Assembly (NCBI GenBank): GCA_003218475.1 | Contig: QHNR01000132.1 | Location: 1 to 58,051 of the forward strand | From: Verrucomicrobiota bacterium | GTDB lineage: Bacteria; Verrucomicrobiota; Verrucomicrobiia; Chthoniobacterales; UBA10450 | DNA length: 58,051 nt | Direction of reading: 5' to 3' | Shown: piece after piece, positions 51,749 through 58,051 of the stretch | How the letters are laid out: each line of letters begins with the position of its first letter | Numbering within the stretch: the stretch's first letter is position 1 | Program-made: the position numbers and the translations under genes | Notes under the pieces: generated by a model | What the model saw: only the letters and a program-made list of their open reading frames with translations | Database searches by the model: none | Told to the model about the DNA's origin: nothing

Positions 51749-52249
51749 CTATTCCAGCGGGAATTCGATTGGCTCCTCTGGTTCGCGCGGGACCAGGTTA
51801 TTCCGCGAAATGATCCGCGCACAGGTATTCCAGCGCAGGATCGCATCATCGTGGCCGGAAGGGCGAAGCGGTTCGGCTTTTTCGAAACAGCTCATAGCCT
51901 CTCGGAAAAGGTCGTACGCTTGAAACCGGCAGCCTGGTGTATTCTGCCGCAGTTTCATCTTCGCGCGACGCTCCGCGACGATTCCGGAATAATACGCGCG
52001 GTCGTATTCCGATGTGAGCCGAGTCAGTAACTCTTTGGTCTGCGTATCGCTAACGCCGTAGCCTTTCTCGAAACGATCGGTCAACGCGAGCAACAGTGTA
52101 ATGATTGCGTGTTGATTTTCTGGATCGACGTGGAGGATGTCGAGACAGATGCTCTCGGCTTCGCCCGGTTCGTTGAGCAAACGATAACGCTCCGCTTTTT
52201 CCAGAGCGGCGGGGATTGCGTCTTTGTGGAGCGATTTCAGTTCGGGCAT
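51749..52249 (-). CDS. TPR-like protein of unknown function
   Basis: 166 residues, almost wholly helical: AIPAALEKAERYRLLNEPGE, AESICLDILHVDPENQHAII, then YDLFREAMSCFEKAEPLRPS. The A-x-x-C/Y and P-x-N placement is that of tetratricopeptide-type repeats. No signal peptide, so probably a cytosolic scaffold. Its 3' neighbour on the minus strand is a methyltransferase; upstream lies the succinate dehydrogenase operon. No family name recognised. Confidence 0.65.
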   Translation of the reverse strand: MPELKSLHKDAIPAALEKAERYRLLNEPGEAESICLDILHVDPENQHAIITLLLALTDRFEKGYGVSDTQTKELLTRLTSEYDRAYYSGIVAERRAKMKLRQNTPGCRFQAYDLFREAMSCFEKAEPLRPSGHDDAILRWNTCARIISRNNLVPREPEEPIEFPLE

Positions 52250-52302
52250 GTTTTCGCAAGAGTTACATGGTTAAAACGGAACGGCACCACTTTGTAACTC
52301 TT

Positions 52303-53052
52303 TTAATGGGTTAACAATTTTTTGAGTCCCTTCCAAATCCATCCCAACGGATCGTAAAAGTTGTCCACTACCCGCTCCTTCAACGGGATAATGCCGTTGT
52401 CCGTGATCTGAATACTTTCCGGGCAAACCTTCGTGCAACATTTCGTGATGTTGCAGTAGCCGATTCCCTGTGTGTTTCGCAATTCTTCAATGCGATCTTC
52501 CGTATCGAGTGGATGCATCTCCAATGCGGCGACGTGAATCAGGAAACGTGGTCCGATGAATTTCTCATGCATTTGGTGGTCGCGCAGCACGTGGCACACG
52601 TCCTGACAGAGAAAACATTCGATGCACTTTCGGAACTCCTGCACGCGATCGATGTCATCCTGCTGCATTCGCCAGGTGCCGTCCGGGGCGTCAGGAGGTC
52701 GGGGCTTGAACGGTTTGATCTGTTTCTTCACGCGAAAATTCCACGAGACCTCTGTGACTAAATCCTTCAATATTGGGAAAGCTTTCATCGGCTCGACTGT
52801 CACCGGTCTTTCCAATGGCAGCTCGCTCAGTCGTGTCATACACATGAGTTTCGGAATTCCATTGACTTCCGCCGAGCACGACCCGCACTTGCCGGCCTTG
52901 CAATTCCATCGGCAGGCGAGATCCGGCGCCTGTGTGCGCTGGATATCGTGTACGGCATCGAGCACGACCATGCCTTCGGCAACTTCCGTCGTGTAATCGC
53001 GAAATTCGCCGCCCTTTGCGTCGCCGCGCCAGATTTTGAACGTAGCCGTCAT
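52303..53052 (-). CDS. sdhB: Succinate dehydrogenase/fumarate reductase iron-sulfur subunit
   Basis: 249 residues. The [2Fe-2S] motif reads CRWNCKAGKCGSC with a further Cys (KLMC). The second half carries CIECFLCQDVC and CNITKCCTKVCPE for the [4Fe-4S] and [3Fe-4S] clusters. It passes electrons from SdhA flavin to quinone at the membrane. The ATG overlaps the stop of the four-helix-bundle gene (ATGA), an odd arrangement that couples its translation to that inserted gene rather than to sdhA. Confidence 0.94.
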   Translation of the reverse strand: MTATFKIWRGDAKGGEFRDYTTEVAEGMVVLDAVHDIQRTQAPDLACRWNCKAGKCGSCSAEVNGIPKLMCMTRLSELPLERPVTVEPMKAFPILKDLVTEVSWNFRVKKQIKPFKPRPPDAPDGTWRMQQDDIDRVQEFRKCIECFLCQDVCHVLRDHQMHEKFIGPRFLIHVAALEMHPLDTEDRIEELRNTQGIGYCNITKCCTKVCPESIQITDNGIIPLKERVVDNFYDPLGWIWKGLKKLLTH

Positions 53053-53555
53053 TGGTTGAAGCGTTGAAGCGATGAAGCGTTGAAGCGGCCGAAGAATAGG
53101 TCGTCGAGTTCTTGTTCGTTGAGGCTATAATCGGAAGGAGATTCCCGGATGCGAGAGGACTTTTCGGCAGTCCGGCTGCGTAAAAATCGAATGTAGCCAT
53201 TGATGAGTCTATGAACGCGCCATCCGTCGGACTTCAACTTCTCGATCTCCTCCGCAGGAAAATAGTTTTCGTCGATGCAAACATTGAGGTCATCGAGCAA
53301 CTCTTCTAGCGATCCGCGCGTTTGCAGCATGAACTTGATCTGTTCAAGGAAATGAAAACGCCCGTGACCTTCAGCAATGTTGTTTGTTAACGAAACAGCG
53401 GCCCGGCGGATTTGGCTCGCCAGTGCAAATTTCTCGATTTCAGGCAAGCCTCTGGCAACTCGATACATCGCCTTCCGAAATTCGCGTGCGACCTGATAGA
53501 CTTCCAGGTCTTCGAACGTCTGATACTGCTTCGCTTGGTCTTCTTCCCGCTTCAT
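53049..53555 (-). CDS. Four-helix-bundle protein (23S rRNA intervening-sequence type) inside the sdh operon
   Basis: 168 residues. Core: FEDLEVYQVAREFRKAMY, LASQIRRAAVSLTNNIAEGH and FLEQIKFMLQTRGSLEELL, the S23/IVP signature. Homologs occur as inserts in rRNA genes and as free cassettes; their function is unknown. The tail (RFNASSLQRFNQ) is encoded by a TTGAAGC-type repeat, and a second such repeat overlaps the start. The gene therefore looks like a repeat-flanked cassette inserted between sdhA and sdhB while keeping overlap with sdhB. Confidence 0.85.
   Translation of the reverse strand: MKREEDQAKQYQTFEDLEVYQVAREFRKAMYRVARGLPEIEKFALASQIRRAAVSLTNNIAEGHGRFHFLEQIKFMLQTRGSLEELLDDLNVCIDENYFPAEEIEKLKSDGWRVHRLINGYIRFLRSRTAEKSSRIRESPSDYSLNEQELDDLFFGRFNASSLQRFNQ
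53054..53088. repeat. TTGAAGC repeat tract at the 3' end of the IVP gene
   Basis: Written as GTTGAAGCGTTGAAGCGATGAAGC; it encodes the last residues of the four-helix-bundle protein. Relatives are at 53551-53580, 55399-55434 and 55456-55486, all within the sdh operon. Confidence 0.75.
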
Positions 53556-53580
53556 CGCTTCAACCCTTCATCGCTTTAGC
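53551..53580. repeat. TTGAAGC repeat tract at the 5' end of the IVP gene
   Basis: TTCATCGCTTCAACCCTTCATCGC, read on the minus strand as GCGATGAAGGGTTGAAGCGATGAA. It includes the start codon of the inserted gene and the stop of sdhA. Confidence 0.7.
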
Positions 53581-55393
53581 GATGCTCTTCGATAACCTGC
53601 TTCAAATACTCCGGCATGTCCGGCAAGGGCTCCAGATGCACTTGCATCGAACCGTCCGCTGATTTCGACACGATCGTGTTCACTTTTCCAAATCGCTCAT
53701 CTTTATCTGGGTAATCTTCACGGAACTGTGCGCCGCGACTTTCTTTTCTCTCCAGCGCGGCGCGCGTTATAGCTTCTGAAACCGTCAGCAGATTTTTTAA
53801 ATCGAGCGCGGTATGCCAACCCGGATTGTATTCGCGATTGCCTGTAACCGCAGCTTGTTTAGCGCGCCCTTTGAGCTCGTCGATCCTCTCAAGCGCTTCG
53901 CGCATTTCAGCTTCGGTGCGCACAATTCCTACGAGATTTTGCATCGTTTCCTGCAGATCCCTCTGGATCGCATAAGGATTCTCGCTCCCGCGGCCGCGGG
54001 ACTCGAACGGAGTCAGCGCCTCGCGTGCCACCGTGTCGATCTCGTCCGTATTGATCTGGCCGTGCGGATTGTCTCTCGCGAATGTCGCTGCAAATTCGCC
54101 GCCGCGTTTTCCGAACACCAAAAGGTCAGAGAGCGAATTTCCACCGAGCCGGTTTGCGCCGTTGATGCCGGCTGCGCATTCTCCGGCAGCAAACAGGCCG
54201 GGCAAGCGCGACATCTGGGTGTCTGGATCCACGCGCACGCCGCCCATGATGTAGTGGGTGGTTGGTCCAACCTCCATCGGCTGCTCCGTGATATCGATGT
54301 CGGCGAGTTGTTTAAACTGATGATACATGCTGGGAAGTTTCCGCTTAATGTGTTCGGCGGCATTGGGCATTTTTTGTTTGATCCACGAAATATCGAGATA
54401 AACGCCGCCGTGAGGACTTCCCCTGCCCTCTTTGATCTCGCGCACGATACAACGCGAGACGTGATCACGCGTTAGCAACTCGGGTGGGCGGCGCGCGTCT
54501 TTGTGCCCCTGGCAATATCGCCAGCCCTCCTCCTCGTTATCCGCAGTCTGAGCTTGATAGTTTCCCGGGATCGACTCGAACATGAAACGTTTGCCATCGT
54601 TGTTGAGCAGGATTCCGCCTTCGCCGCGCACTCCTTCGGTGACCAAAATTCCCATCACGCTCGGCGGCCAAACCATCCCGGTCGGATGGAACTGAATAAA
54701 CTCCATGTCGATAAGTTCTGCGCCAGCCTCATATGCGAGAGCGTGGCCATCTCCAGTGTATTCCCAGCTATTACTCGTAATTTTGTAGGCGCGCCCAATC
54801 CCACCGGTTGCCAGTACCACTGCTTTCGCGTGAAAAATTTTAAACCGACCGCGCTCACGCTCGTATCCAAAGGCGCCTACCACGCGGTCGCCGTCTTTGA
54901 GCAGCGAAAGAATGGTGTGCTCCATGTGCACATCTATTCCCTGGTGAACGCCATGGTCTTGCAGAGTGCGGATCATTTCCAAGCCGGTGCGATCACCTAC
55001 ATGCGCTAACCGCGGATATTTGTGGCCGCCGAAATGTCTTTGCAGAATTCGGCCGTCTTTGGTGCGATCGAAAACGGCGCCCCACGCTTCGAGCTCGCGC
55101 ACGCGATCGGGCGCTTCCTTCGCGTGCAGCTCAGCCATCCGCCATTGGTTCACATATTGGCCTCCGCGCATGGTATCGGCGAAATGGACTTTCCAGTTGT
55201 CGCGTTCATCGACATTGGCCAGCGCCGCCGCGATTCCGCCCTCGGCCATTACCGTATGCGCCTTGCCTAACAACGATTTGCAAACCAGTCCAACGCGAAC
55301 ACCCGCAGCGGAAGCTTCAATCGAAGCGCGCAACCCTGCGCCCCCCGCGCCGATAACAAGAACATCATGTTCGACGGTTTCGTAATTGGACAT
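53576..55393 (-). CDS. sdhA: Succinate dehydrogenase/fumarate reductase flavoprotein subunit
   Basis: 605 residues. FAD-binding VIGAGGAGLRASIEA at the N-terminus, the covalent-FAD histidine in GKAHTVMAEGG (His46), then FIQFHPTGM and GGNSLSDLLVFG of the dicarboxylate site. The C-terminal domain carries the usual REDYPDKD. Oxidises succinate to fumarate. Upstream in the operon is sdhC and downstream the inserted four-helix-bundle gene, then sdhB. Confidence 0.96.
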   Translation of the reverse strand: MSNYETVEHDVLVIGAGGAGLRASIEASAAGVRVGLVCKSLLGKAHTVMAEGGIAAALANVDERDNWKVHFADTMRGGQYVNQWRMAELHAKEAPDRVRELEAWGAVFDRTKDGRILQRHFGGHKYPRLAHVGDRTGLEMIRTLQDHGVHQGIDVHMEHTILSLLKDGDRVVGAFGYERERGRFKIFHAKAVVLATGGIGRAYKITSNSWEYTGDGHALAYEAGAELIDMEFIQFHPTGMVWPPSVMGILVTEGVRGEGGILLNNDGKRFMFESIPGNYQAQTADNEEEGWRYCQGHKDARRPPELLTRDHVSRCIVREIKEGRGSPHGGVYLDISWIKQKMPNAAEHIKRKLPSMYHQFKQLADIDITEQPMEVGPTTHYIMGGVRVDPDTQMSRLPGLFAAGECAAGINGANRLGGNSLSDLLVFGKRGGEFAATFARDNPHGQINTDEIDTVAREALTPFESRGRGSENPYAIQRDLQETMQNLVGIVRTEAEMREALERIDELKGRAKQAAVTGNREYNPGWHTALDLKNLLTVSEAITRAALERKESRGAQFREDYPDKDERFGKVNTIVSKSADGSMQVHLEPLPDMPEYLKQVIEEHR

Positions 55394-55398
55394 GGGAG

Positions 55399-55486
55399 TC
55401 GTTGAAGCGTTAAAGAGTTGAAGTGTTGAAGCGTTGGTCCGCGAGTAATTTAGTCCGCTTCAACACATCTCGCTTCATCGCTCAAA
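55399..55486. repeat. Two TTGAAGC repeat tracts between sdhC and sdhA
   Basis: GTTGAAGCG...TTGAAGTGTTGAAGCG at 55399-55434 and CGCTTCAACACATCTCGCTTC at 55456-55476, facing each other so that they could pair. The right one touches the sdhC stop. Confidence 0.65.
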
Positions 55487-56270
55487 CGATTCTGAAATCG
55501 TGCCAGATTCCCATTGCGCACAGGCGCACGTAGAGATCGGCGAAACCGACCCAGAACAAGCTCAGCCAGGCCCAGAGCATGTGGCGCTGATTAAAGCACG
55601 TCACGCAAGTGTAGGCGCGATAACATGCCGGCGATCTGGAAAATTGATCCAAAAAGCCGCCGGCCAAATGCCGCAATGAGTGGCAGCCAAAAGTGTAACC
55701 ACTGAGTAAAACAACGTTGATCGCCAGGACGATTGTCCCAATGCCAATTCCAAATCCATCTGAAAACCAGAGCGCTTTCCAAACGTCGATCGACAGGATG
55801 ATCAGGAAGACGAGAGCGAGATAGAGAAAATAGCGATGCACATTTTGCATGATGAGCGGGAACGAACGCTCACCCCAGTAACTTTTGCGCGGCTCACCCA
55901 CAGTGCAGGCCGGTGGATCAGCCCAAAAGGCTTTGTAGTATGCGCCGCGATAGTAATAGCAGGTGACACGAAATCCCGCGGGCGCCCAGAGAACCAGCAG
56001 CGCGGGAGAAAAAAGCAGCCAGCCTGGCCACCAAGTAGGTTTACGTCCAAGCCAGCTGTGAGGCGAATCGCCAAAAATCTCCGGCGAATAAAACGGCGAG
56101 ATGTAATTGCCGGAGAAGTAATTCTCACTCTGAAACGCCGCCCAAGTGGAATAGATGATGAAAATAGATAATCCAATAAAAACCAGGAGCGGCTGAGTCC
56201 ACCATACATCGGCGCGCATGGTCTCGCCAAATGAGCGGCGAGGCAAACTCGTTGTTGTTGTTCCGTTCAT
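55482..56270 (-). CDS. sdhC: Succinate dehydrogenase membrane (cytochrome b-like) subunit
   Basis: 262 residues with five to six membrane helices. His candidates for heme: IMQNVHRYFLY, GCHSLRHLAGG and MGIWHDFRIV. Unusual for an SdhC: a long soluble loop with YYRGAYYKAFWADPPACTVG and several Cys-rich bits (CYRAYTCVTCFN). First gene of the operon by position, followed by sdhA. Called by context as much as by sequence. Similar long anchors are known in type B/E-like complexes, but the exact class cannot be told here. Confidence 0.75.
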   Translation of the reverse strand: MNGTTTTSLPRRSFGETMRADVWWTQPLLVFIGLSIFIIYSTWAAFQSENYFSGNYISPFYSPEIFGDSPHSWLGRKPTWWPGWLLFSPALLVLWAPAGFRVTCYYYRGAYYKAFWADPPACTVGEPRKSYWGERSFPLIMQNVHRYFLYLALVFLIILSIDVWKALWFSDGFGIGIGTIVLAINVVLLSGYTFGCHSLRHLAGGFLDQFSRSPACYRAYTCVTCFNQRHMLWAWLSLFWVGFADLYVRLCAMGIWHDFRIV

Positions 56271-56295
56271 TTGCTATTCGGCGACAAACAAGAAC

Positions 56296-56339
56296 GACGG
56301 CTTGGGCAGCCGTCGAAAGATGACGGCTGGGAAGCCGTC
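56296..56339. repeat. Double-hairpin repeat (GACGGCTTGGGCAGCCGTC ... GACGGCTGGGAAGCCGTC)
   Basis: Two near-identical hairpins with one stem sequence (GACGGCT/AGCCGTC) lie between sdhC and the persulfide dioxygenase-like gene. Followed by CACTCCTT, the same end as the repeats at 20111-20163 and 17164-17218. Confidence 0.65.
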
Positions 56340-56367
56340 ACTCCTTGAGGCGCTGTCGCCGCTCCAC

Positions 56368-57771
56368 TCATTCGCCACCGGCCCCTTCCACCGGCAGTTT
56401 CGCCTTTTTCCACGCTTCCCAGCTGCCGGGCACATTCCAAAGATCGTTAAATCCTTGCTGCTTTAAAATGCTTGTGGCGATGCTCGCGCGATAACCGCTC
56501 CCGCAGTAAACCGCCGTCGGTTTGTTGCGATCGAGTTCGTTAATCCGATTACGCAATTCCGGCACATAAATGTGATGCGCTCCTCGAACATGACCCCTTT
56601 TCCATTCAGCCGGCGAACGCACATCGAGGACCTGCAATGAAGAGTTTCGTTCGTTCAGTTCATGGACGCTCATCTGGCCGAGTCTTTCCAGCGGAAATCC
56701 CGCCGCGTGCCACGCTTTCATTCCGCCCATCAAATACCCGACGAATTTTGTGTATCCGGTCCGAACAAATAAACGCACGATTTTTTCAAGGTCGTCGTCA
56801 TTTTCGAGCACGAGAAGAATCGGCTTTTCCGGATCGAGCATCCAGCCCGCCCAAATAGAGAGAATGGGTGTTCCTCCGATGTTGAGCGCGCCGGCGATAT
56901 GGCCGCCGCCAAACGCGAGCATGTTGCGCACATCCACAAGAACGCCGGCCCTTTTCTCGATCGCGTCTTTAATAGCCTTGGGGGAAAGACCGGGAACACG
57001 TGGAAGGTTCCCCAACACTTTCGGGCCCTCAGCGTTCATTTTCTTCATGATGGGATAGTAATGCGGGACCGGAGGCGCGGTTTTAATTGCGTAGTCGGTG
57101 AAGCTTTTCGCGTCAGTGAATTGCAGGAATTTATTGAATTTCCGCTCGTAACCGATGGTGCTGCTTAACCGCGCACCGATATCCGCCCCGCACGGTGAGC
57201 CGGCGCCGTGATTGGGGTAAATCATCACGTGATCGGGCAGGTTCAGATAAAAATCGCGCAGCGTGTGGAATTGTTGTTCGGCGAGCTTTGTGGTGTGTTT
57301 CTCGCCTAGCAAGTCTGGACGCCCCGCAGAAGAAACAAAAAGGGAATCACCTGTAAGCACCGCCCACGGCTCGTCGGGGTGATCAGCCTCAGCCAGCAAA
57401 TAGGACATGTGCTCTGGTGTATGCCCCGGGGTATGCCGCGCGGTCACCAACACCTTGCCGAATGTGAATCGATCGCCATCTTTTAATTTCTCCGGTGCGA
57501 ACCCGTACTCTGCGCCGCCTTCACCACTGGCGTAAATCTTCGCGGATTCGAGCTGCGCGCATAGTTCGCGCGAGCCACTCACGAGATCGGCATGAATATG
57601 CGTTTCAAAAATGTGCGTGATCGCCACGCCGGTTTCACGCGCCGCCTCAATGTAAACATCGCAGTCCGCGCGTGGGTCAAACACCGCCGCGATTCCTTCG
57701 TCATCGTCACCCACGAGATAGGAAAGCTCAGCGATACCTTCAGTCTGAATGGTTTTAAAAACGAGCGACAT
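56368..57771 (-). CDS. Persulfide dioxygenase-like metallo-hydrolase with two rhodanese domains
   Basis: 467 residues. N-terminal metallo-beta-lactamase domain with ETHIHADLVSG and HTPGHTPEHMS, as in ETHE1/SdoA-type enzymes that oxidise glutathione persulfide. Two rhodanese domains follow: the first (about 270-350) has no catalytic Cys (LLVLENDDD at that site), the second (about 365-460) has AVYCGSGYRAS with an active Cys. Probably used in sulfide detoxification. The 5' neighbour is a palindromic element. Confidence 0.9.
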   Translation of the reverse strand: MSLVFKTIQTEGIAELSYLVGDDDEGIAAVFDPRADCDVYIEAARETGVAITHIFETHIHADLVSGSRELCAQLESAKIYASGEGGAEYGFAPEKLKDGDRFTFGKVLVTARHTPGHTPEHMSYLLAEADHPDEPWAVLTGDSLFVSSAGRPDLLGEKHTTKLAEQQFHTLRDFYLNLPDHVMIYPNHGAGSPCGADIGARLSSTIGYERKFNKFLQFTDAKSFTDYAIKTAPPVPHYYPIMKKMNAEGPKVLGNLPRVPGLSPKAIKDAIEKRAGVLVDVRNMLAFGGGHIAGALNIGGTPILSIWAGWMLDPEKPILLVLENDDDLEKIVRLFVRTGYTKFVGYLMGGMKAWHAAGFPLERLGQMSVHELNERNSSLQVLDVRSPAEWKRGHVRGAHHIYVPELRNRINELDRNKPTAVYCGSGYRASIATSILKQQGFNDLWNVPGSWEAWKKAKLPVEGAGGE

Positions 57772-57831
57772 GCACGAGAGTTAACGCGAAGCGACGGAGA
57801 ACTTCAACAAGATCGACCTTGCAGCCGAAAC

Positions 57832-57976
57832 TCTGGGGAGCACAGGCTGCCAGCCTGTTGTTTTCGGCAGCCTGCCGAAAAGCTTTTGAACGTTCATCTC
57901 CAAAGCTTTTTTGCAACGTTGGAGTGTCGTCGGCAAGCTGCCGACGACTGCAGGCTGGCAGCCTGCGCTCCCCAGA
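57832..57976. repeat. MITE-like palindromic element, CTGGGGAGCACAGGCTG family, copy 3
   Basis: TCTGGGGAGCACAGGCTGCC / GGCAGCCTGCGCTCCCCAGA ends; inner GTTTTCGGCAgcCTGCCGAAAA and GTCGTCGGCAagCTGCCGACGAC. It ends four bases before the stop codon of the truncated gene at 57981. Confidence 0.85.
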
Positions 57977-57980
57977 AGAC

Positions 57981-58051
57981 TCACCGCACTTGGACCGTAA
58001 TCGGCAGAAGATGGTTGATCATGTAAGTGCCGCGATCGCGATCGCGTTGCA
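57981..58051 (-). CDS. C-terminal end of a gene beyond the window edge, unknown function
   Basis: The minus-strand frame reads QRDRDRGTYMINHLLPITVQVR and then TGA at 57981-57983. Only 23 codons lie in the window. The codons look real, but no family can be named. Like metG and the aldolase gene, it ends right beside a CTGGGGAGC element. Confidence 0.45.
   Translation of the reverse strand, partial: QRDRDRGTYMINHLLPITVQVR

Noticed and set aside
57781-57984. 67-codon frame containing GSAGCQPAVVGSLP
   Set aside because: This is a translation of the CTGGGGAGC repeat, not a gene.

Overview
The window looks like chromosomal DNA of a free-living Gram-negative bacterium of mid-50s GC (judged by eye, not computed). 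Gene content and the very dense short palindromic repeats resemble soil Verrucomicrobiota (Chthoniobacterales / Candidatus Udaeobacter type). That placement is inference from familiarity; no marker phylogeny could be run. Supporting traits are an RND copper exporter with outer-membrane partners, many signal peptides and lipoproteins, an arsenosugar-type ArsM/ArsS pair, and a class I aldolase. I found no rRNA, tRNA, CRISPR array or transposase.

Layout. 1-5139 (minus): der (cut by the window edge), pgsA, and a giant single-chain 2-oxoacid dehydrogenase (E1alpha-E1beta-lipoyl-E2). 5215-7729 (plus): thrC and lysC. 7734-13827 is an accessory stretch of small secreted or unknown proteins. It includes a small element with an HUH-type replication protein, two consensus sigma70 promoters, a palindromic operator-like site and a trypsin-like protease. 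14175-17051 (minus): nadK, tlyA and bioA with overlapping ends. 17543-21293 (plus): CPBP protease, comF, accD and folC, tightly packed. 21467-26289 (minus): metG, a secreted protein, an ArsP-like permease and class I fructose-bisphosphate aldolase.

26537-36739 (plus) is a copper/silver resistance island: a Cys-rich secreted protein, CusC-CusB-CusA-like efflux with ATGA overlaps, a second Cys-rich peptide with a perfect anti-16S ribosome binding site, a CDF-like transporter, an outer-membrane barrel protein, CopC and CopD. 36752-41218 is mostly minus-strand housekeeping and envelope genes (DUF1622, FkbM-like methyltransferase, acpS, pdxJ, a repeat protein, a family 2 glycosyltransferase). 41300-51661 holds a transglutaminase-like protein, a sterol-desaturase-like protein and an arsenosugar-type neighbourhood (SDR, DUF547, DoxX, FAD oxidoreductase, TVP38, ArsM, ArsS, a methyltransferase). 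52303-56270 (minus) is a succinate dehydrogenase operon (C-A-B order) with a four-helix-bundle gene wedged between sdhA and sdhB. The window ends with a persulfide-dioxygenase-like protein carrying two rhodanese domains, then a truncated gene.

The most striking signal is not a gene. At least six families of short palindromic repeats occupy most gaps. Several sit in frame inside essential genes (the dehydrogenase fusion, folC, metG, the FAD oxidoreductase) without breaking them. Others abut stop codons almost exactly, and their internal hairpins keep pairing while the stem sequence changes.
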